Shown here in pieces: positions 1-28,188 of a DNA stretch of 64,000 nucleotides. The notes beneath the pieces are model-generated. The model made no database searches, was not told the origin of the DNA, and saw only the letters and a program-made list of their open reading frames with translations. Source of the DNA: Sycobia sp. Sy_11 (Eukaryota > Arthropoda > Insecta > Hymenoptera > Epichrysomallidae); the NCBI GenBank assembly GCA_018907035.1, contig JACCIC010000224.1, positions 1-64,000 on the forward strand, in the 5' to 3' direction. Numbering within the stretch: the first letter of the stretch is position 1; each line of letters starts with the position of its first letter. The position numbers were made by a program, and so were the translations under genes.

Positions 1-345
1 CCGCGCTACCGACGACGACTCGCCATAACGGCGATCTCTATACACTATATATACGTATATAATATGTGCGCGAAGCTCTTGCCGATCTCCATTACGCTAT
101 ACACCTATATCGGTATAATGTAATACCTGGGCGCTGCGATGCGAGCTCGGCGCGCTGCGAGCAGATACTGTACCAACGCATTCACACACGCGCGCGCGCG
201 TACGCACGGGAGGATATGCTCGTCCACGCATTCGACTCTCTCTCTCTCTCGCCCCTCCTCGCCGTCTTTCCTCAATCCCCTCTTCTATATACATGGTGCG
301 GCTGCAAAAGTCGCCACCTCCTTATACTACTGCAGAGTTACAGAA

Positions 346-401
<56 letters not shown>

Positions 402-1390
402 CTCTAGTCTCACCTGGTGCCCACTGCAGTGACTTTCGACTTTCGGTATACATCTAGAGATTTCTCCTATAGCACGCTCGGTATATACACTTAGATATAG
501 ATGCAGGTGTATATTTCTGTTGCGTGTCTGGTGTTTTTAATCGCTGAGGCATAAAGTAAAAACTAGCGAAACTAGTTCTATTTCTATTCTCCCGCGATCT
601 CTACTTCTTATATCTCGCTCCGATAATGTTAATTTAATAAAAACTTCGATTGACTGCAATTTTCCAATTATAAATTATTTTTTTAAATAGTAAACAAGTA
701 TAAAGTATATATACTCGTATGTTGATTTTAATTATATGGTTTGATAAATATATTTTACTAAACTTTACTATAAATATTTCAACGTACGAATTGTATTATA
801 AGATACTATTGGCAGCATTTGTGACATTTTTACAAATATAAGGAAATAAAATTCAGTAAATAAAAGTAGTGATCTCTACTATTTGGAAAATTACTTATAT
901 ATTTATTTATGAGACATTTAGCCCAACCTTAAATGAGATATTTTAAGCGTCAGTTGCCTATAGTATTGACTGGTAACATTAAATAAATGATTCCTCTATT
1001 TTTCTTCTTCTAAATTAGTGATTTTTGTTTGAAATGGACGATTCAATATTCGCCAAAACGTCGCATAAATAAATAAAGTACAAGTATTGGCTAGGCAGTA
1101 GAAATAATTGATTTCTTTTTTTCTTTTATTCATACAAATCTTAAGTTATTTAATGTACTAATTTACTAAATATACACGACTATAAATTAAAAAAATAGCT
1201 CATAGATAAAAAGTGCACGGTGTCGTCGATGTGTTTTTTGAAAGGGCCTAAATTCAAATCCATTGAGCATTTTGCACTGCAGCGTCAGAAATTTCATCGC
1301 TTTTTAAAAAAAATTTGCCAACAAAACCTGCAACGATGCTTTATATAAAGATAATTCTAAGATCACTATAAAAGCTACAGTTACAATCTA
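1..1390. other. Intergenic DNA, no gene recognised
   Basis: The first 350 bases are richer in CpG and CT tracts, and the rest is AT-rich. Short open frames over the CT and TA tracts are low-complexity and I do not regard them as genes. No conserved protein segment or RNA gene was recognised on either strand. Confidence 0.6.
349..402. repeat. (TA)n microsatellite
   Basis: Nearly pure alternating TA with one CA interruption, directly visible. Confidence 0.95.
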
Positions 1391-1394
1391 CACC

Positions 1395-1745
1395 TCACAG
1401 AACTCGATCAACGCCGATCTCACAAATTATAAGTGCACAAATCCCAAAACCATAAATCCCAAATCCGAGAATCCTAATTTCATAAATTTATACAAACCCC
1501 TAACTCCACAAATTCAAATGCATCAACATCAATCTGAGAATTCACAAGCTGACAACCCTTAAATCCTCAGATCACAACCCCAATGACTCCAATCGCACAA
1601 AACACAAGCCCACAAATGTCAAGGCCACGGGTGCCGATCTTATCAAGCCCAATCTCACAAATCACAAGCTGAAAAACGTCAAAATCTCTGATCCCAACTC
1701 CCTAAACACCAACGGCACAAACCACAAGCCCAACGAAATCCACGT
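1395..1745. repeat. Decayed ~60-bp tandem repeat (minisatellite), A/C-skewed strand
   Basis: A block very rich in A and C on the + strand recurs with a period of 59-61 bp. The shared landmark is a CACAAA...CACAAG core, followed in several units by a GTCAA and then a GATC. Landmarks lie near 1530, 1590, 1651 and 1710, with a more diverged unit near 1413. The units are only partly alike, so this is an old array. No open frame runs through it. Confidence 0.75.
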
Positions 1746-2109
1746 ACATCTGTTTTTTTGTTTTTTTTTTTGTTTTTACAAACGTAAAGAGGATATCGCC
1801 GTATTAGATGAATTATTAAGGAATTTGAATGTATAGCTTCGAATAAAACATTTAGAAGACTCGTTATCTTCGGCAAGTTGTTCTTGAATTCCTACAGGTT
1901 CTCTGTTCTGTACGCAACGCACGTAAGTGGCAAATGTACGTGAGCTGCAGACCAATTATTAATTTTTTGCATATACACACGGAAGATAGTGATTTATTCC
2001 TATATATTTAAACAAAGATGACTTTTATTTTAACCAACTAATTTATTGTCATCGGTGCGACCACGAGCTACAAATTATAATATTTCAGCCAACATACGAC
2101 TCTAAAAAT

Positions 2110-2660
2110 TTCTCTTACTATATATATTATATATAATTGTCTCTGCATTCTTCCGGCCTCGCCCCTCTCCATATGTATATATATATATTATATATAGTAT
2201 ATAATAATAATATAATATATATATATATATATATAACTAGTTCTTCCAGGTCTCTTGCGCTGTTTGTCCCCTCGGCGTCCTTCTATTCGGTGAGCGCGTA
2301 TAATATATATAAGATATATATATAGATATATATTATAATATATATATATATATATACTAAGAGAGAAGTCCAAAGAAGAGGAGATAAGAAGGGGGGAGGA
2401 AGACGCGCGGCTATTTCTTTCTCCTTTTATCCCCGTGCGCACGGCCCTGGCCTTGTCGCCACGAATCCTTTTCTTTTTCCTATACAGTGAAGACCGGGGG
2501 GGGAAGGAGAAGAAGAAAAAGAGGAGGAGGATGAGAGGAGAAATGGGACAAAAAAAACAAATTCCAAACCTGCACTGCATTTCCCGAGGCGTTTATCATG
2601 TGATCGCCGCGAGATTTTCACCGGGGTTTCAGGGCGCGCATTATTGTACTTATGTTCTGA
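2110..2660. repeat. TA-rich blocks plus a purine-rich tract
   Basis: Two (TA)n-like blocks (about 2175-2240 and 2300-2355) are followed by a tract with strong purine bias on the + strand (about 2355-2400 and 2490-2560). Overlapping open frames on both strands encode low-complexity peptides only. No gene is called. Confidence 0.6.
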
Positions 2661-3233
2661 ATTAATAAATATTTTTATCGGTCTTACAGTCTTTATAATA
2701 TCATATATTAGCTAAAATAATGACAGTCAGACTATCCTTGTTTATGATCATCCCCGTAGAATCTGAAATAAAACTTATTACTACAATAAATTATATCAGA
2801 AAATTAAAAATAAAAATAAAATAAAATTAATAATAAAATAAAAATAAAAATAAAAATACAATAATAAGTAAAATAAAAATAATAAAAGTACTATTCTATG
2901 TTAGTAAAGGACAACCTGACTGCCCCCACCACCTTAAATTTAGAATCACCTTCTTGTCCGACGTTTCGAACCGCTACGGTTCATCCTCAGGAACTAAACT
3001 AATTATTAATAAAAATTTTTTATTATTTTTTATTATTTTTATTTTTATTATTTTATTTTATTTTATTTTAATTATATTTTTAATTATTAATCTAATAATC
3101 TAATTTATTGTAGTAATAAGTTCTATTTCAGATTATTCGGGGGTCACTATAAATAAGGACAGTCTGACTGTCATTATTTTAGTTAATATATTCTATTATA
3201 AAGACTGTAGGACCGATAAAAATATTTATTAAT
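2661..3233. mobile_element. Fold-back / MITE-like element with ~133-bp inverted arms
   Basis: The segment 2661-2793 matches the reverse complement of about 3101-3233 over its whole length with scattered mismatches. Shared landmarks are ATTAATAAAT at the tip, then a TATCGGTCYTACAG box, a GACAGTCAGACT box and an ATCTGAAAT box. Between the arms lie complementary AT-rich tracts (AAAAT-type on the left, ATTTT-type on the right) and a short central unique part. There is no open frame, so the element is non-autonomous. TTAA occurs at both tips but is part of the palindromic arms, so the target duplication cannot be fixed. Related end fragments lie near 25.2, 25.3 and 31.4 kb. Confidence 0.8.
2955..2992 (-). 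other. Hammerhead-like core motif inside the fold-back element
   Basis: Read on the minus strand, CTGAGGA is followed by a hairpin (GAACCG, loop TAG, CGGTTC) and then GAAAC. This is the order CUGANGA / stem II / GAAA of the hammerhead ribozyme core, and similar motifs are known from Penelope-like and other retroelements. One extra T sits at the base of stem II. I could not draw convincing stems I and III, so catalytic activity is doubtful. Confidence 0.3.
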
Positions 3234-4315
3234 TTAATATAAACGTATTCGAAAAGTTATACTACTATCAACGTATGTTTTTTTGTAAATATGCTATATG
3301 TTTAAATTAAATATAGTCTTACGAAGTCAAATAAAAGTTAAATTAAAGTGCTTCTACCGATTATGGATAAATTATTCATAAGACTCGAATATCATAGTAT
3401 GAAAAATAGAATAATATTTTGTTTTAAAAGGATTTTTGTACAATAAATAATTTTCTTTTGTAAGTAATAGTAGTAATTAAGGTACTAACTTTGTCAAGGG
3501 TTCTAATTTAATTCATTTAAAGAGTATATTATCATTAAAAATAAATTGCAATTTTATTAAAAGCATTTCAACATTAATTAATCTTAGGTATAATTATTTT
3601 TTTACAGAAATTCAATATATGTTATTATATTATAGTATATTATTCATATAAATTATATAATTGTGAATTTTCAGGCTATCCGAGCGCTCAGATTACCGAA
3701 AATTCCAATAATTATATTTCGATACTTGAAAATTTTCAATTGGTCTTAGTTATGTTATTTTACTAGAAAATGTCTAAATTTGAATAAGAAATATTAAATA
3801 GAAATATATAAATTATATAAGCAAAACGTTTATTAATCATTTATTAAAACTATCATCATTCGTTCAATTTATTGAGAACTTTAGTCAAATTATTCAAAAT
3901 CGAGGTGGCTACTTGAAATTCTGCCGAAGACAGAACGTCTTTCTCCTCCCATCGATTTTTCCTTTTTCCGACTTTATAATACAGTTAGACGTTTTCACAG
4001 TTAGTCTTTTCTTTACAAACATATGGTCTACTATGCAGTATCAGCGTGTGACCTTTCGATAATTAGGATAATTCCCCGCATCATTATAGATTACACATAC
4101 ACGCGCGTGCGCACGCAGACATACTAAGATCGCGAGGCTGCAAACCGCAGAAAAGTTGAAATACTACATGAACCGCCACGCGTCGCGAGATGAAGCCGAA
4201 GGTCGATAATTTTCTTTTTATATAAAGCTCCATTTTGGATATATATCCATCGGAAACATTCAAGCATGTTTTCGAACTTCAAATTTCAATTATGTCTTCC
4301 ACTGTGATTCTCGAG
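3234..4315. other. Intergenic AT-rich DNA
   Basis: No coding segment, RNA gene or repeat array was recognised. About 4080-4210 is locally richer in CpG, with no recognisable content. Confidence 0.6.
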
Positions 4316-4317
<2 letters not shown>

Positions 4318-4356
<39 letters not shown>

Positions 4357-4583
4357 GATAGGAAACGCGAACGAGCTACCACATTCTTTTTTTTCGAAAA
4401 GGACATACGCTTCTAATCTATTTCCTGTTGTACCTATATTACACAAACTCACACACGCGCGCGCACGCGCACGAAATTGCGAAACACCCGCCCGCTCTTG
4501 CGAGACACTACGTCTCGCACTTATGACACACACACGCACACACACACGCAAACACACACACACGCACACGCACATACACACAC

Positions 4584-4625
<42 letters not shown>

Positions 4626-4737
4626 CACCACACACACACAAGTCGCACGCGCGCACACACACACAGTCGACACGCACTAAGTGCACAGACGCACACACAG
4701 GCACACAGATGCCTTGATCTTACATGCAGTACGCGGC

Positions 4738-4776
<39 letters not shown>

Positions 4777-4777
4777 T
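4318..4777. repeat. Compound microsatellite (GA)n ... (CA)n ... (GA)n
   Basis: (GA)n covers about 4318-4353, imperfect (CA)n with CG interruptions covers about 4525-4705, and a second (GA)n covers about 4741-4777. Open frames in all phases across it encode HT or SLS repeats and are artefacts of the dinucleotide arrays. Confidence 0.95.
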
Positions 4778-5119
4778 AAAAAGGAGCGGGGGAGGACTTT
4801 CAGGAGAAACAAGAGTGAGACCGAGCAATGATTATAAGAATGATTGTATTATTAATAAAATGTATAGCTTATATATATGGACATCGGTCGTTGAACTCTC
4901 TGGATGTACTTAGCTTTTGAATATTCCGCGGCGTACCGTCACATCCCGCGAAAATTGAATTGTCTAATTGGAGCCGTTTTAGAATACTTGAATACTTATA
5001 AACGGTATAATAAGAGCGCGAGAAGTACTTAGGTTATTTGTTTCGACGCGTATGGGGTACTACTGGAATACCAAGTTTGGCACGAGATAATAAATACGAA
5101 AGACTTTTCAGTGGAAACG

Positions 5120-5121
<2 letters not shown>

Positions 5122-5188
<67 letters not shown>
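5122..5188. repeat. (TA)n microsatellite, ~33 units
   Basis: Pure alternating TA. Confidence 0.95.
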
Positions 5189-5190
<2 letters not shown>

Positions 5191-5663
5191 TGTAATTACT
5201 TCGCATCATGTGTGATTGAGTCTGTCGAGAATGTGTGTAGCGCAATGAAGGAGTTTCCCTGTATAGCCAATTTGATGATATGGTGTATTCAGGAAGCAGC
5301 GAATTTGCACACAAGTGGGGGAAAATGCTGCGTTTTCAGCTATTACTTTACCCGTTTTGAAATTATAATGCACAACATATTTTCTGCCACCCAACATATA
5401 TGATACTCTGTAGCCGCTCTTGAAGATGAAAAATATATTTATAGAGAAAACGTGTTCGCTCGTGCATGCAAATTCTTCTTGGTAGGTGTTGAGAAATTTG
5501 AAGAAATAATGTCATTTCATAGAAAAATCATATTATTATTACTGTGTCTATTCAAATCTTTGTTACTGTAATTTCAGTAATTGTTTAGAGAAAAAGTGAA
5601 TAAAATCTCAATTGTTTTATTACTGTTAAATAAAAAAATTCATCTTAAATAAAAAAAATCGTT

Positions 5664-5731
<68 letters not shown>
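5664..5731. repeat. (TA)n microsatellite, ~34 units
   Basis: Pure alternating TA. The flanking stretches 5189-5663 and 5732-6700 are AT-rich intergenic DNA in which I see no gene. Confidence 0.95.
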
Positions 5732-5734
<3 letters not shown>

Positions 5735-6689
5735 ATAAAAATGGAGCGCGAAGTATTATTATTGCGAGAAATATATGAAATAGAAACAAGGCAAAGTACA
5801 GTAAATTATTTTTTTTTCAAGATTGTGAAAGGAGGTTTACCATAAAATAACGATATAGGAGTGTCGCGGACCGCACGCAGAGATGCCATTGCAATATAAA
5901 CGTATACGAGTAGCGCGGTCAATGAGTTGCAGAATGACATTATGTATGTAGAATACAATATATAGTAACTAAAATACAGCGGGGGATTGGTAAAGAAATT
6001 TACCATGAGAAATTATCACACATTATGTATAATGTACTTTTTTTTCTAGATATACAAGTTCGATTTTATAGAGGATGCCCACATGTAAAATCAAAAGGAC
6101 CTACATCAAAGGGTAATTTAAAATTTAAATACACTGGCAAAAACATGACGATAATTAGAGCTAATTTAAATTTAAAATATCATTTTAGAGTAATATCTGT
6201 CCCGTTTATTATTATATATCTAGTGTTACAGAGATATTATAATTCGTTAAATATTACAATTTCCGTTATAACTTGTAAAATGCTTACTTTCTTATATGAA
6301 AATGCGGTGTTTGTTTGTATGTTTTTTAGCGAAGATCTAAAATCCACTTAACTAATTGCAACGAAATTTTATATAACAGAAATAGTGGTGTTCTCGCTTC
6401 CGAGGTTCTTGAAGAGTGGGAGTGACGTATATTGTGTTTATGAAATCCGTTCATTTCATCGTCTTTTTATTTAAAAAAATGTCACACGGAATGAAGAATC
6501 ATTTTGTAAAAATAAATTATTATCAAAATAATTCAAGAAAGTGTAAAAGAAATTAAATTTTCATCATTCTATATATATATAATGAATATGAAAAGAATCA
6601 TAGAAAATTTTAAAAACACGGAACGATAGAAATAGGAAAATTTTTTTTTCAACGCGCCTGCAATATGATAGATTATACTGAATATTACT

Positions 6690-6900
6690 TCATGCATGCA
6701 TGCGTATACCGAAACCTGCCGGCACATGCCGAAACTCTATGTAATTTAAAGAGCCGTTCGCAAGTATATCGCACCGAACGCACGTGTTTACGATCGCATA
6801 ACCTTAAAAATTATATAGTATACATTTAAAAAACGTCAAACTCATATACCAATAATTGTATTATTATTCTACAATTGCAATTACTTTTCCACTAATAAAA
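6690..6900 (+). promoter_or_regulatory. Probable TRMT6 promoter / 5' UTR
   Basis: A more CpG-rich stretch sits directly before the TRMT6 start in otherwise AT-rich DNA. It contains a CACGTG E-box (about 6781-6786), an alternating CATG run and two copies of CCGAAAC flanking CCGGCACATG. The transcription start is not identified; the call rests on position and composition. Confidence 0.35.
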
Positions 6901-8445
6901 ATGACAGAATTAGAATCAGAAGTGGTAACTGTGGGCAGTCATGTAATAGTTCAAAGATTGAATTTTAAAAAAGTTTACCGAGTTTCTGAGACTGGTTCAT
7001 TAGCTTTAGGCAAAGAAGAAATTAAAATGAATACAATTATAGGAAAACCCTATTGGACAATATTTCAGATTATTGGTTCTCAAGAAAAACGTAGCAAAGG
7101 ATATAAAAGAAATCCACCATCAACACTCGTTGTAGCTGATAAATTTGAATCTTTAGAAGATTTAAGAAGTTCCATAACAAGTGGCTATGATAATAGATCT
7201 ATCAATGATGATGGAAAGTCTCAGAAACTTTCAAAGGATGATATTTTGAGCTTTCGAGATGCTGGAATGACAGGACGTGAAATAATTACTAATCTCATTG
7301 AGAACAATAAATCATTTGCTGAAAAAACTGAATATTCACAAGAAAAGTATATAAAGAAAAAAGAAAAAAAATATTTTCAGTATTTATCCATTCAAAAGCC
7401 AACTGTACAATTATTACATGAAATTTATTTAAGACAAGATGCAACAAAAATTTATGGATTAAGAATGGATACTTTAGCTCAGATATTTTCTTACAGTGAT
7501 ATCAAGTATGATGGTAAATTTCTACTGTATGATAGTGGAACTGCTGGACTTGTTGCAGCAGGATTACTTAGTAGAATAGGTTCAAAAACTTCTGGAAATT
7601 TACTTTATTTACATTCAGGTGATCATTTACCACAAATGCCTATTTTACGAGCAATGAATTTTCCTCAAGAACAGTTTGACAGATTAATTGTTGTCAGTAT
7701 TTTTGATTTCCTTAAAATGTATCACAGTAAAAATAAAACTGAAAATGAAAGTTCAATAACAGTGGATACAAATATTGATAATGTAACTATAGAAGATGAT
7801 AAACTTATCGATGAACGCTGTGTAGCAGAGAATAAACATGAGTGTGAAGAAAAAAATTGCGATAGTGTAAGTCCTAACGATTTAAAAAGAAAATGTAATG
7901 ATGAAAACTCTCTAACAGAGCTTGAAAATAAGTGTATGGAAACAAATTGTGATATTGCAAATTCTACTAACTTAAAGAAACAATGTGATAATAATGACTC
8001 TAAAACAGAGATAAAAGATGAATGTAGAGAAATGAAGTATGATATTGCAAAGTCTGACAACTTAAAAAGAAAATTTATTGAAAGTTCAGAAGAAGGCCCT
8101 GCAGTTAAAAAATCAAGAAAGATTCTTGAAATAGAGCGAGCAGCTGAACTTTTATCAAATTCAAAAGCTGACAATTTAGTTATTATTGCAAGAGAACATC
8201 CATTATCTATAACTCAAGTGCTTTTACCATTTGTTAAATCATCTAGACCATTTGTTGTCTATCATGCACATAGAGAACCATTACAGGAACTTTATGTTGA
8301 GTTAAAAAAGCAAAGTAACGTAATAAATCTTAAACTTTTCTCAAATTTTTTACGCTCGTATCAAATTTTACCTGATAGAACTCACCCAGATATTTTAATG
8401 AATGATTGTGGTGGTTATATATTAACAGGATACACTGTTAGTTAA
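6901..8445 (+). CDS. TRMT6: tRNA (adenine(58)-N1)-methyltransferase non-catalytic subunit TRM6
   Basis: TRM6 pairs with the catalytic subunit TRM61/TRMT61A in the nucleus; the complex makes m1A58 in the T-loop of tRNAs, and TRM6 contributes to tRNA binding. The 514-residue protein has the family's N-terminal barrel-like part (about 1-80) and the hallmark DDGKSQKL at 103-110. A QEKYIKKKEKKY stretch follows (to about 160). A Rossmann-like half starts near 190; its glycine loop (LLYDSGTAG, about 208-216) is degenerate, as expected for a subunit that does not bind S-adenosylmethionine. The C-terminal block (about 422-514) has RPFVVYHAHREPL and LPDRTHPDILM. An acidic/Lys-rich insertion at about 285-410 holds tandem repeats. 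The ATG at 6901 has A at -3; the frame upstream of it has no ATG. It is intronless with AT-rich codons, unlike the neighbouring EAAT exons. Confidence 0.93.
   Translation: MTELESEVVTVGSHVIVQRLNFKKVYRVSETGSLALGKEEIKMNTIIGKPYWTIFQIIGSQEKRSKGYKRNPPSTLVVADKFESLEDLRSSITSGYDNRSINDDGKSQKLSKDDILSFRDAGMTGREIITNLIENNKSFAEKTEYSQEKYIKKKEKKYFQYLSIQKPTVQLLHEIYLRQDATKIYGLRMDTLAQIFSYSDIKYDGKFLLYDSGTAGLVAAGLLSRIGSKTSGNLLYLHSGDHLPQMPILRAMNFPQEQFDRLIVVSIFDFLKMYHSKNKTENESSITVDTNIDNVTIEDDKLIDERCVAENKHECEEKNCDSVSPNDLKRKCNDENSLTELENKCMETNCDIANSTNLKKQCDNNDSKTEIKDECREMKYDIAKSDNLKRKFIESSEEGPAVKKSRKILEIERAAELLSNSKADNLVIIAREHPLSITQVLLPFVKSSRPFVVYHAHREPLQELYVELKKQSNVINLKLFSNFLRSYQILPDRTHPDILMNDCGGYILTGYTVS
7831..8100 (+). 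repeat. Cys-containing ~31-residue tandem repeats inside TRMT6
   Basis: Three in-frame units begin at 7831 (32 codons), 7927 (30 codons) and 8017 (partial, about 27 codons), residues about 311-400. The common pattern is N/D-x(1-3)-C-x-E-x(1-2)-C-D, then an NDLKRKC-like segment, then an acidic SxTE end. The third unit has lost most of its cysteines. DNA similarity between units is still visible. It lies in the variable linker of TRM6, where other species carry an unrelated acidic stretch. Confidence 0.75.
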
Positions 8446-8565
8446 TAAAATAATGTTTAATTTTTGTAAATTTATTGAAACATGAATTTAAAAATTATAT
8501 TTGATTTTTCACAAAGATATTTATAAATATAATAGTTACAAAAAATATTGTGTAAATAAAATAAA
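8444..8565 (+). terminator. TRMT6 polyadenylation signals
   Basis: AATAAA occurs at 8444-8449, overlapping the TAA stop codon, and again at 8555-8560 and 8560-8565. The pair about 110 bases downstream of the stop is the likelier functional site. Confidence 0.5.
8471..8476 (-). terminator. Candidate EAAT polyadenylation signal
   Basis: TTTATT on the + strand reads AATAAA on the minus strand, about 230 bases past the EAAT stop. If used, the EAAT transcript would reach the 3' end of TRMT6. No other AATAAA was seen on the minus strand between it and the stop. Confidence 0.4.
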
Positions 8566-8706
8566 TACAATATATAACATCTTTTTAAATTATCTAACTG
8601 TACATACTATACTATTTTATAATATGTTTAAATATTGTATTATATAAAAATAATGACATTTGGTATATTACACATCTATATGGATACATTATTAAATATT
8701 TTAAAA

Positions 8707-25779
<17,073 letters not shown>

Positions 25780-26593
25780 CCTCGGCGGCGCTCGTGTTTT
25801 ATTATTAGAATGCTGCTGCTATGATCGTTATTGTTGTTGTTATTATTATCATTATTATCATTATCATTGTGATAGCTCTCTTCCTGGAAATGGCGCGAGC
25901 TTTGCTCACGTAACGCCGTAAAGAAGCCTCGTTGAGAATATTGTAGATTTGTGCAAAGGGTTTTGTTACACACGATAATATACCACGGAGACTTTCTTAA
26001 GCCGCGCTGCGCTAAGAAATCGGTAACCAAGTAATCGGAGAAGTAATTTTATTCAGGTGCATCGTGTACAGTCATATAGAATTGAGAGAGTATATATACT
26101 ATGAAATTTATAAATGAGATTTTTTTTCCAATAAAAAGCTGCATTTTCAGGTGTTAGTCAAAATTTCGCTTGCCACACATTTGCAAAATTTAAAGAATTT
26201 AATGTAAGACGTTGTGTATAGCAAAATTATTTATTTATAATACACGATGTGTTTGTATACATGCACTTGTAAAATTATGATTTTAGCCTTGACAAATTTT
26301 CAATTCTCTACAAAATATATCTAATGAGCGATGCATCACCAACCATAGCTGTACAAAACCGATTATCGCTCAACATTGTTAAATCTGGGCGCACAGCAAT
26401 ATTATTCTTATTTTCCAAGCGCAATATACACAGTACACGAAACCTAGATCTGCTCCCTGCCGCCTCACTATATACGCACCATATAAAATTCAACTACAAG
26501 TTAATATGGCTTTCGCGATTTTTTCAAGTGCGCGCTTTACCGGTCAATTGAGGCACTTATACTCTCGTAGGGATAATTCCTCAGATAATAAAA

Positions 26594-26650
<57 letters not shown>

Positions 26651-27350
26651 TCGCAGCCTTCTACTTAGCGATCGCGCGCTTATTCCCTTCGTACACCCCG
26701 ATGCGTACCGCGGACTCTACACAATATTGCTTGGTGTATTATAAAATGCAGTTCCAAAATAAGTTTCGTAAGCTCGCGGCGCACGACGGTGTATATATCT
26801 ACCATATAAAAAGCTGCGATGCACGCGAGATTCGACTTTTCTATTACTGTCCGTCACAGGTTCGATAGTGCGAGTTATATATATTTCGTTGTTCAATAAC
26901 TTCAAATTAAATCTGCTTTAGCGTGTCTATGTGTGTGTGCGTACGTGCGTGCGTGTCAAATTCTAAACGTATTTTCGATAGCGTTTACTGATTTATACTT
27001 ACCTATAATATGTATTATTGCGCGTTTCGGAAAAGTAAATCTATACAAGCTATTCGGCGAGGTAGTCCGTGTAACAACGGGAGATTACGGAAATGTTTCT
27101 CTATATCAGCCTCCAAGGTGCTATAATCAGCTTTGCGCTCCTCATTTTCTGATAAGATATAAATTCTGGCTGATGAGTCTCGTAGAGGTGAGCGGGCGCG
27201 AACGTTATAGTTCGCGGTGTGACGCATTATGTCTCTTACGTCTGATATGTATAGATACAGGTCTGTGGGGGAGGCACCTGGAGTGGGCTGACGTTAATCA
27301 TTTCTTTCTTTCTTTCTTTTTTGTTTGTAACTAAATATTCATTAAAGATT
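25780..27350 (-). promoter_or_regulatory. EAAT 5' region: probable 5' UTR and promoter
   Basis: Directly upstream of the EAAT start the DNA is richer in CpG than its surroundings. It contains an ATT/ATC trinucleotide tract (25835-25870), a (GTC)n/(GCC)n tract (26597-26655) and short (GTGC)n-like DNA near 26,935. Non-coding first exons are likely here but cannot be fixed. Open frames on either strand have no recognised similarity. Confidence 0.4.
26597..26655. repeat. (GTC)n-(GCC)n trinucleotide tract
   Basis: About 12 GTC units followed by about 6 GCC units, directly visible. It lies in the presumed EAAT upstream region. Confidence 0.9.
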
Positions 27351-28131
27351 ACAAGCTGGGCATGCAGAAACATTGTTGACACGTTCAACAATATTGTTTG
27401 CATTACAATTACCTATATTAACCACTAAAATTTAAGATTCGAATCAGAAACTTGTGTTATTTTACAAACAAGCAAATTTATTACAGTGAGGCGTAAAACG
27501 TTTGGCGTTTCTAAAATTAATTGTAATTTTATAAAAGAAAAAAGTACACCGCTAAGGTGATTGAATTGTTAAGCCACGTATAAGATTAAAACGTTCACTG
27601 ATGAAAATTTCAAGTTTTTATCAATTTCAATTTGTATAATAATGAATTATTGAAAAATTAAGCTTTTCTTCTGTATAATTGTCCTGATCACCTATTAATA
27701 ATACAGATATCGTTAAACATAAATGAAAAAATATGTAAATAGAAGAAAACATATCAACTCTTTCCTTAGTCACAAAAATAATTTTATTAGGTAAAAGTTA
27801 TCTCATTTTGACGGCCTATAAAACTAGAATGTGATATCTAATTATTTGAATAAATTTATCACTATCAATTTGTTTTTAATTTGTTTGTAATCATAGGTTA
27901 GATTATTATAATAATTTCACTTAATATAACATCTGTAACGTGTAAATATCATCAATTAAACTCTTGTTAAAATTGTGTGAACTCTTCTGTAATTTCCTAG
28001 AAACAAGTTTGCAAATATTTCTAATTCATAAATATCTTTTACCATCATCGAATATAAAATTTTAAATTGCTACCTTAATTAATAGTAATCTTGATTTATA
28101 ATGGCACACACACACACTGCGCGCGCGCGCG

Positions 28132-28188
<57 letters not shown>

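Noticed and set aside
66..407. Open frames on both strands at the window start
   Set aside because: They run through CT, CG and TA tracts, encode low-complexity peptides and overlap on both strands; no family resemblance.
4235..4828. Long open frames of His-Thr, Cys-Val or Ser-Leu repeats
   Set aside because: They are translations of (CA)n and (GA)n arrays in several phases.
6856..6900. A longer N-terminus for TRMT6 starting at 6856
   Set aside because: Position 6856 is TTG, not ATG. The ATG at 6901 has a good context.
7722..8174. 150-codon minus-strand frame inside TRMT6
   Set aside because: Shadow of the TRMT6 repeat region on the opposite strand; Ser/Phe-rich because the sense strand is Lys/Glu/Asn-rich.
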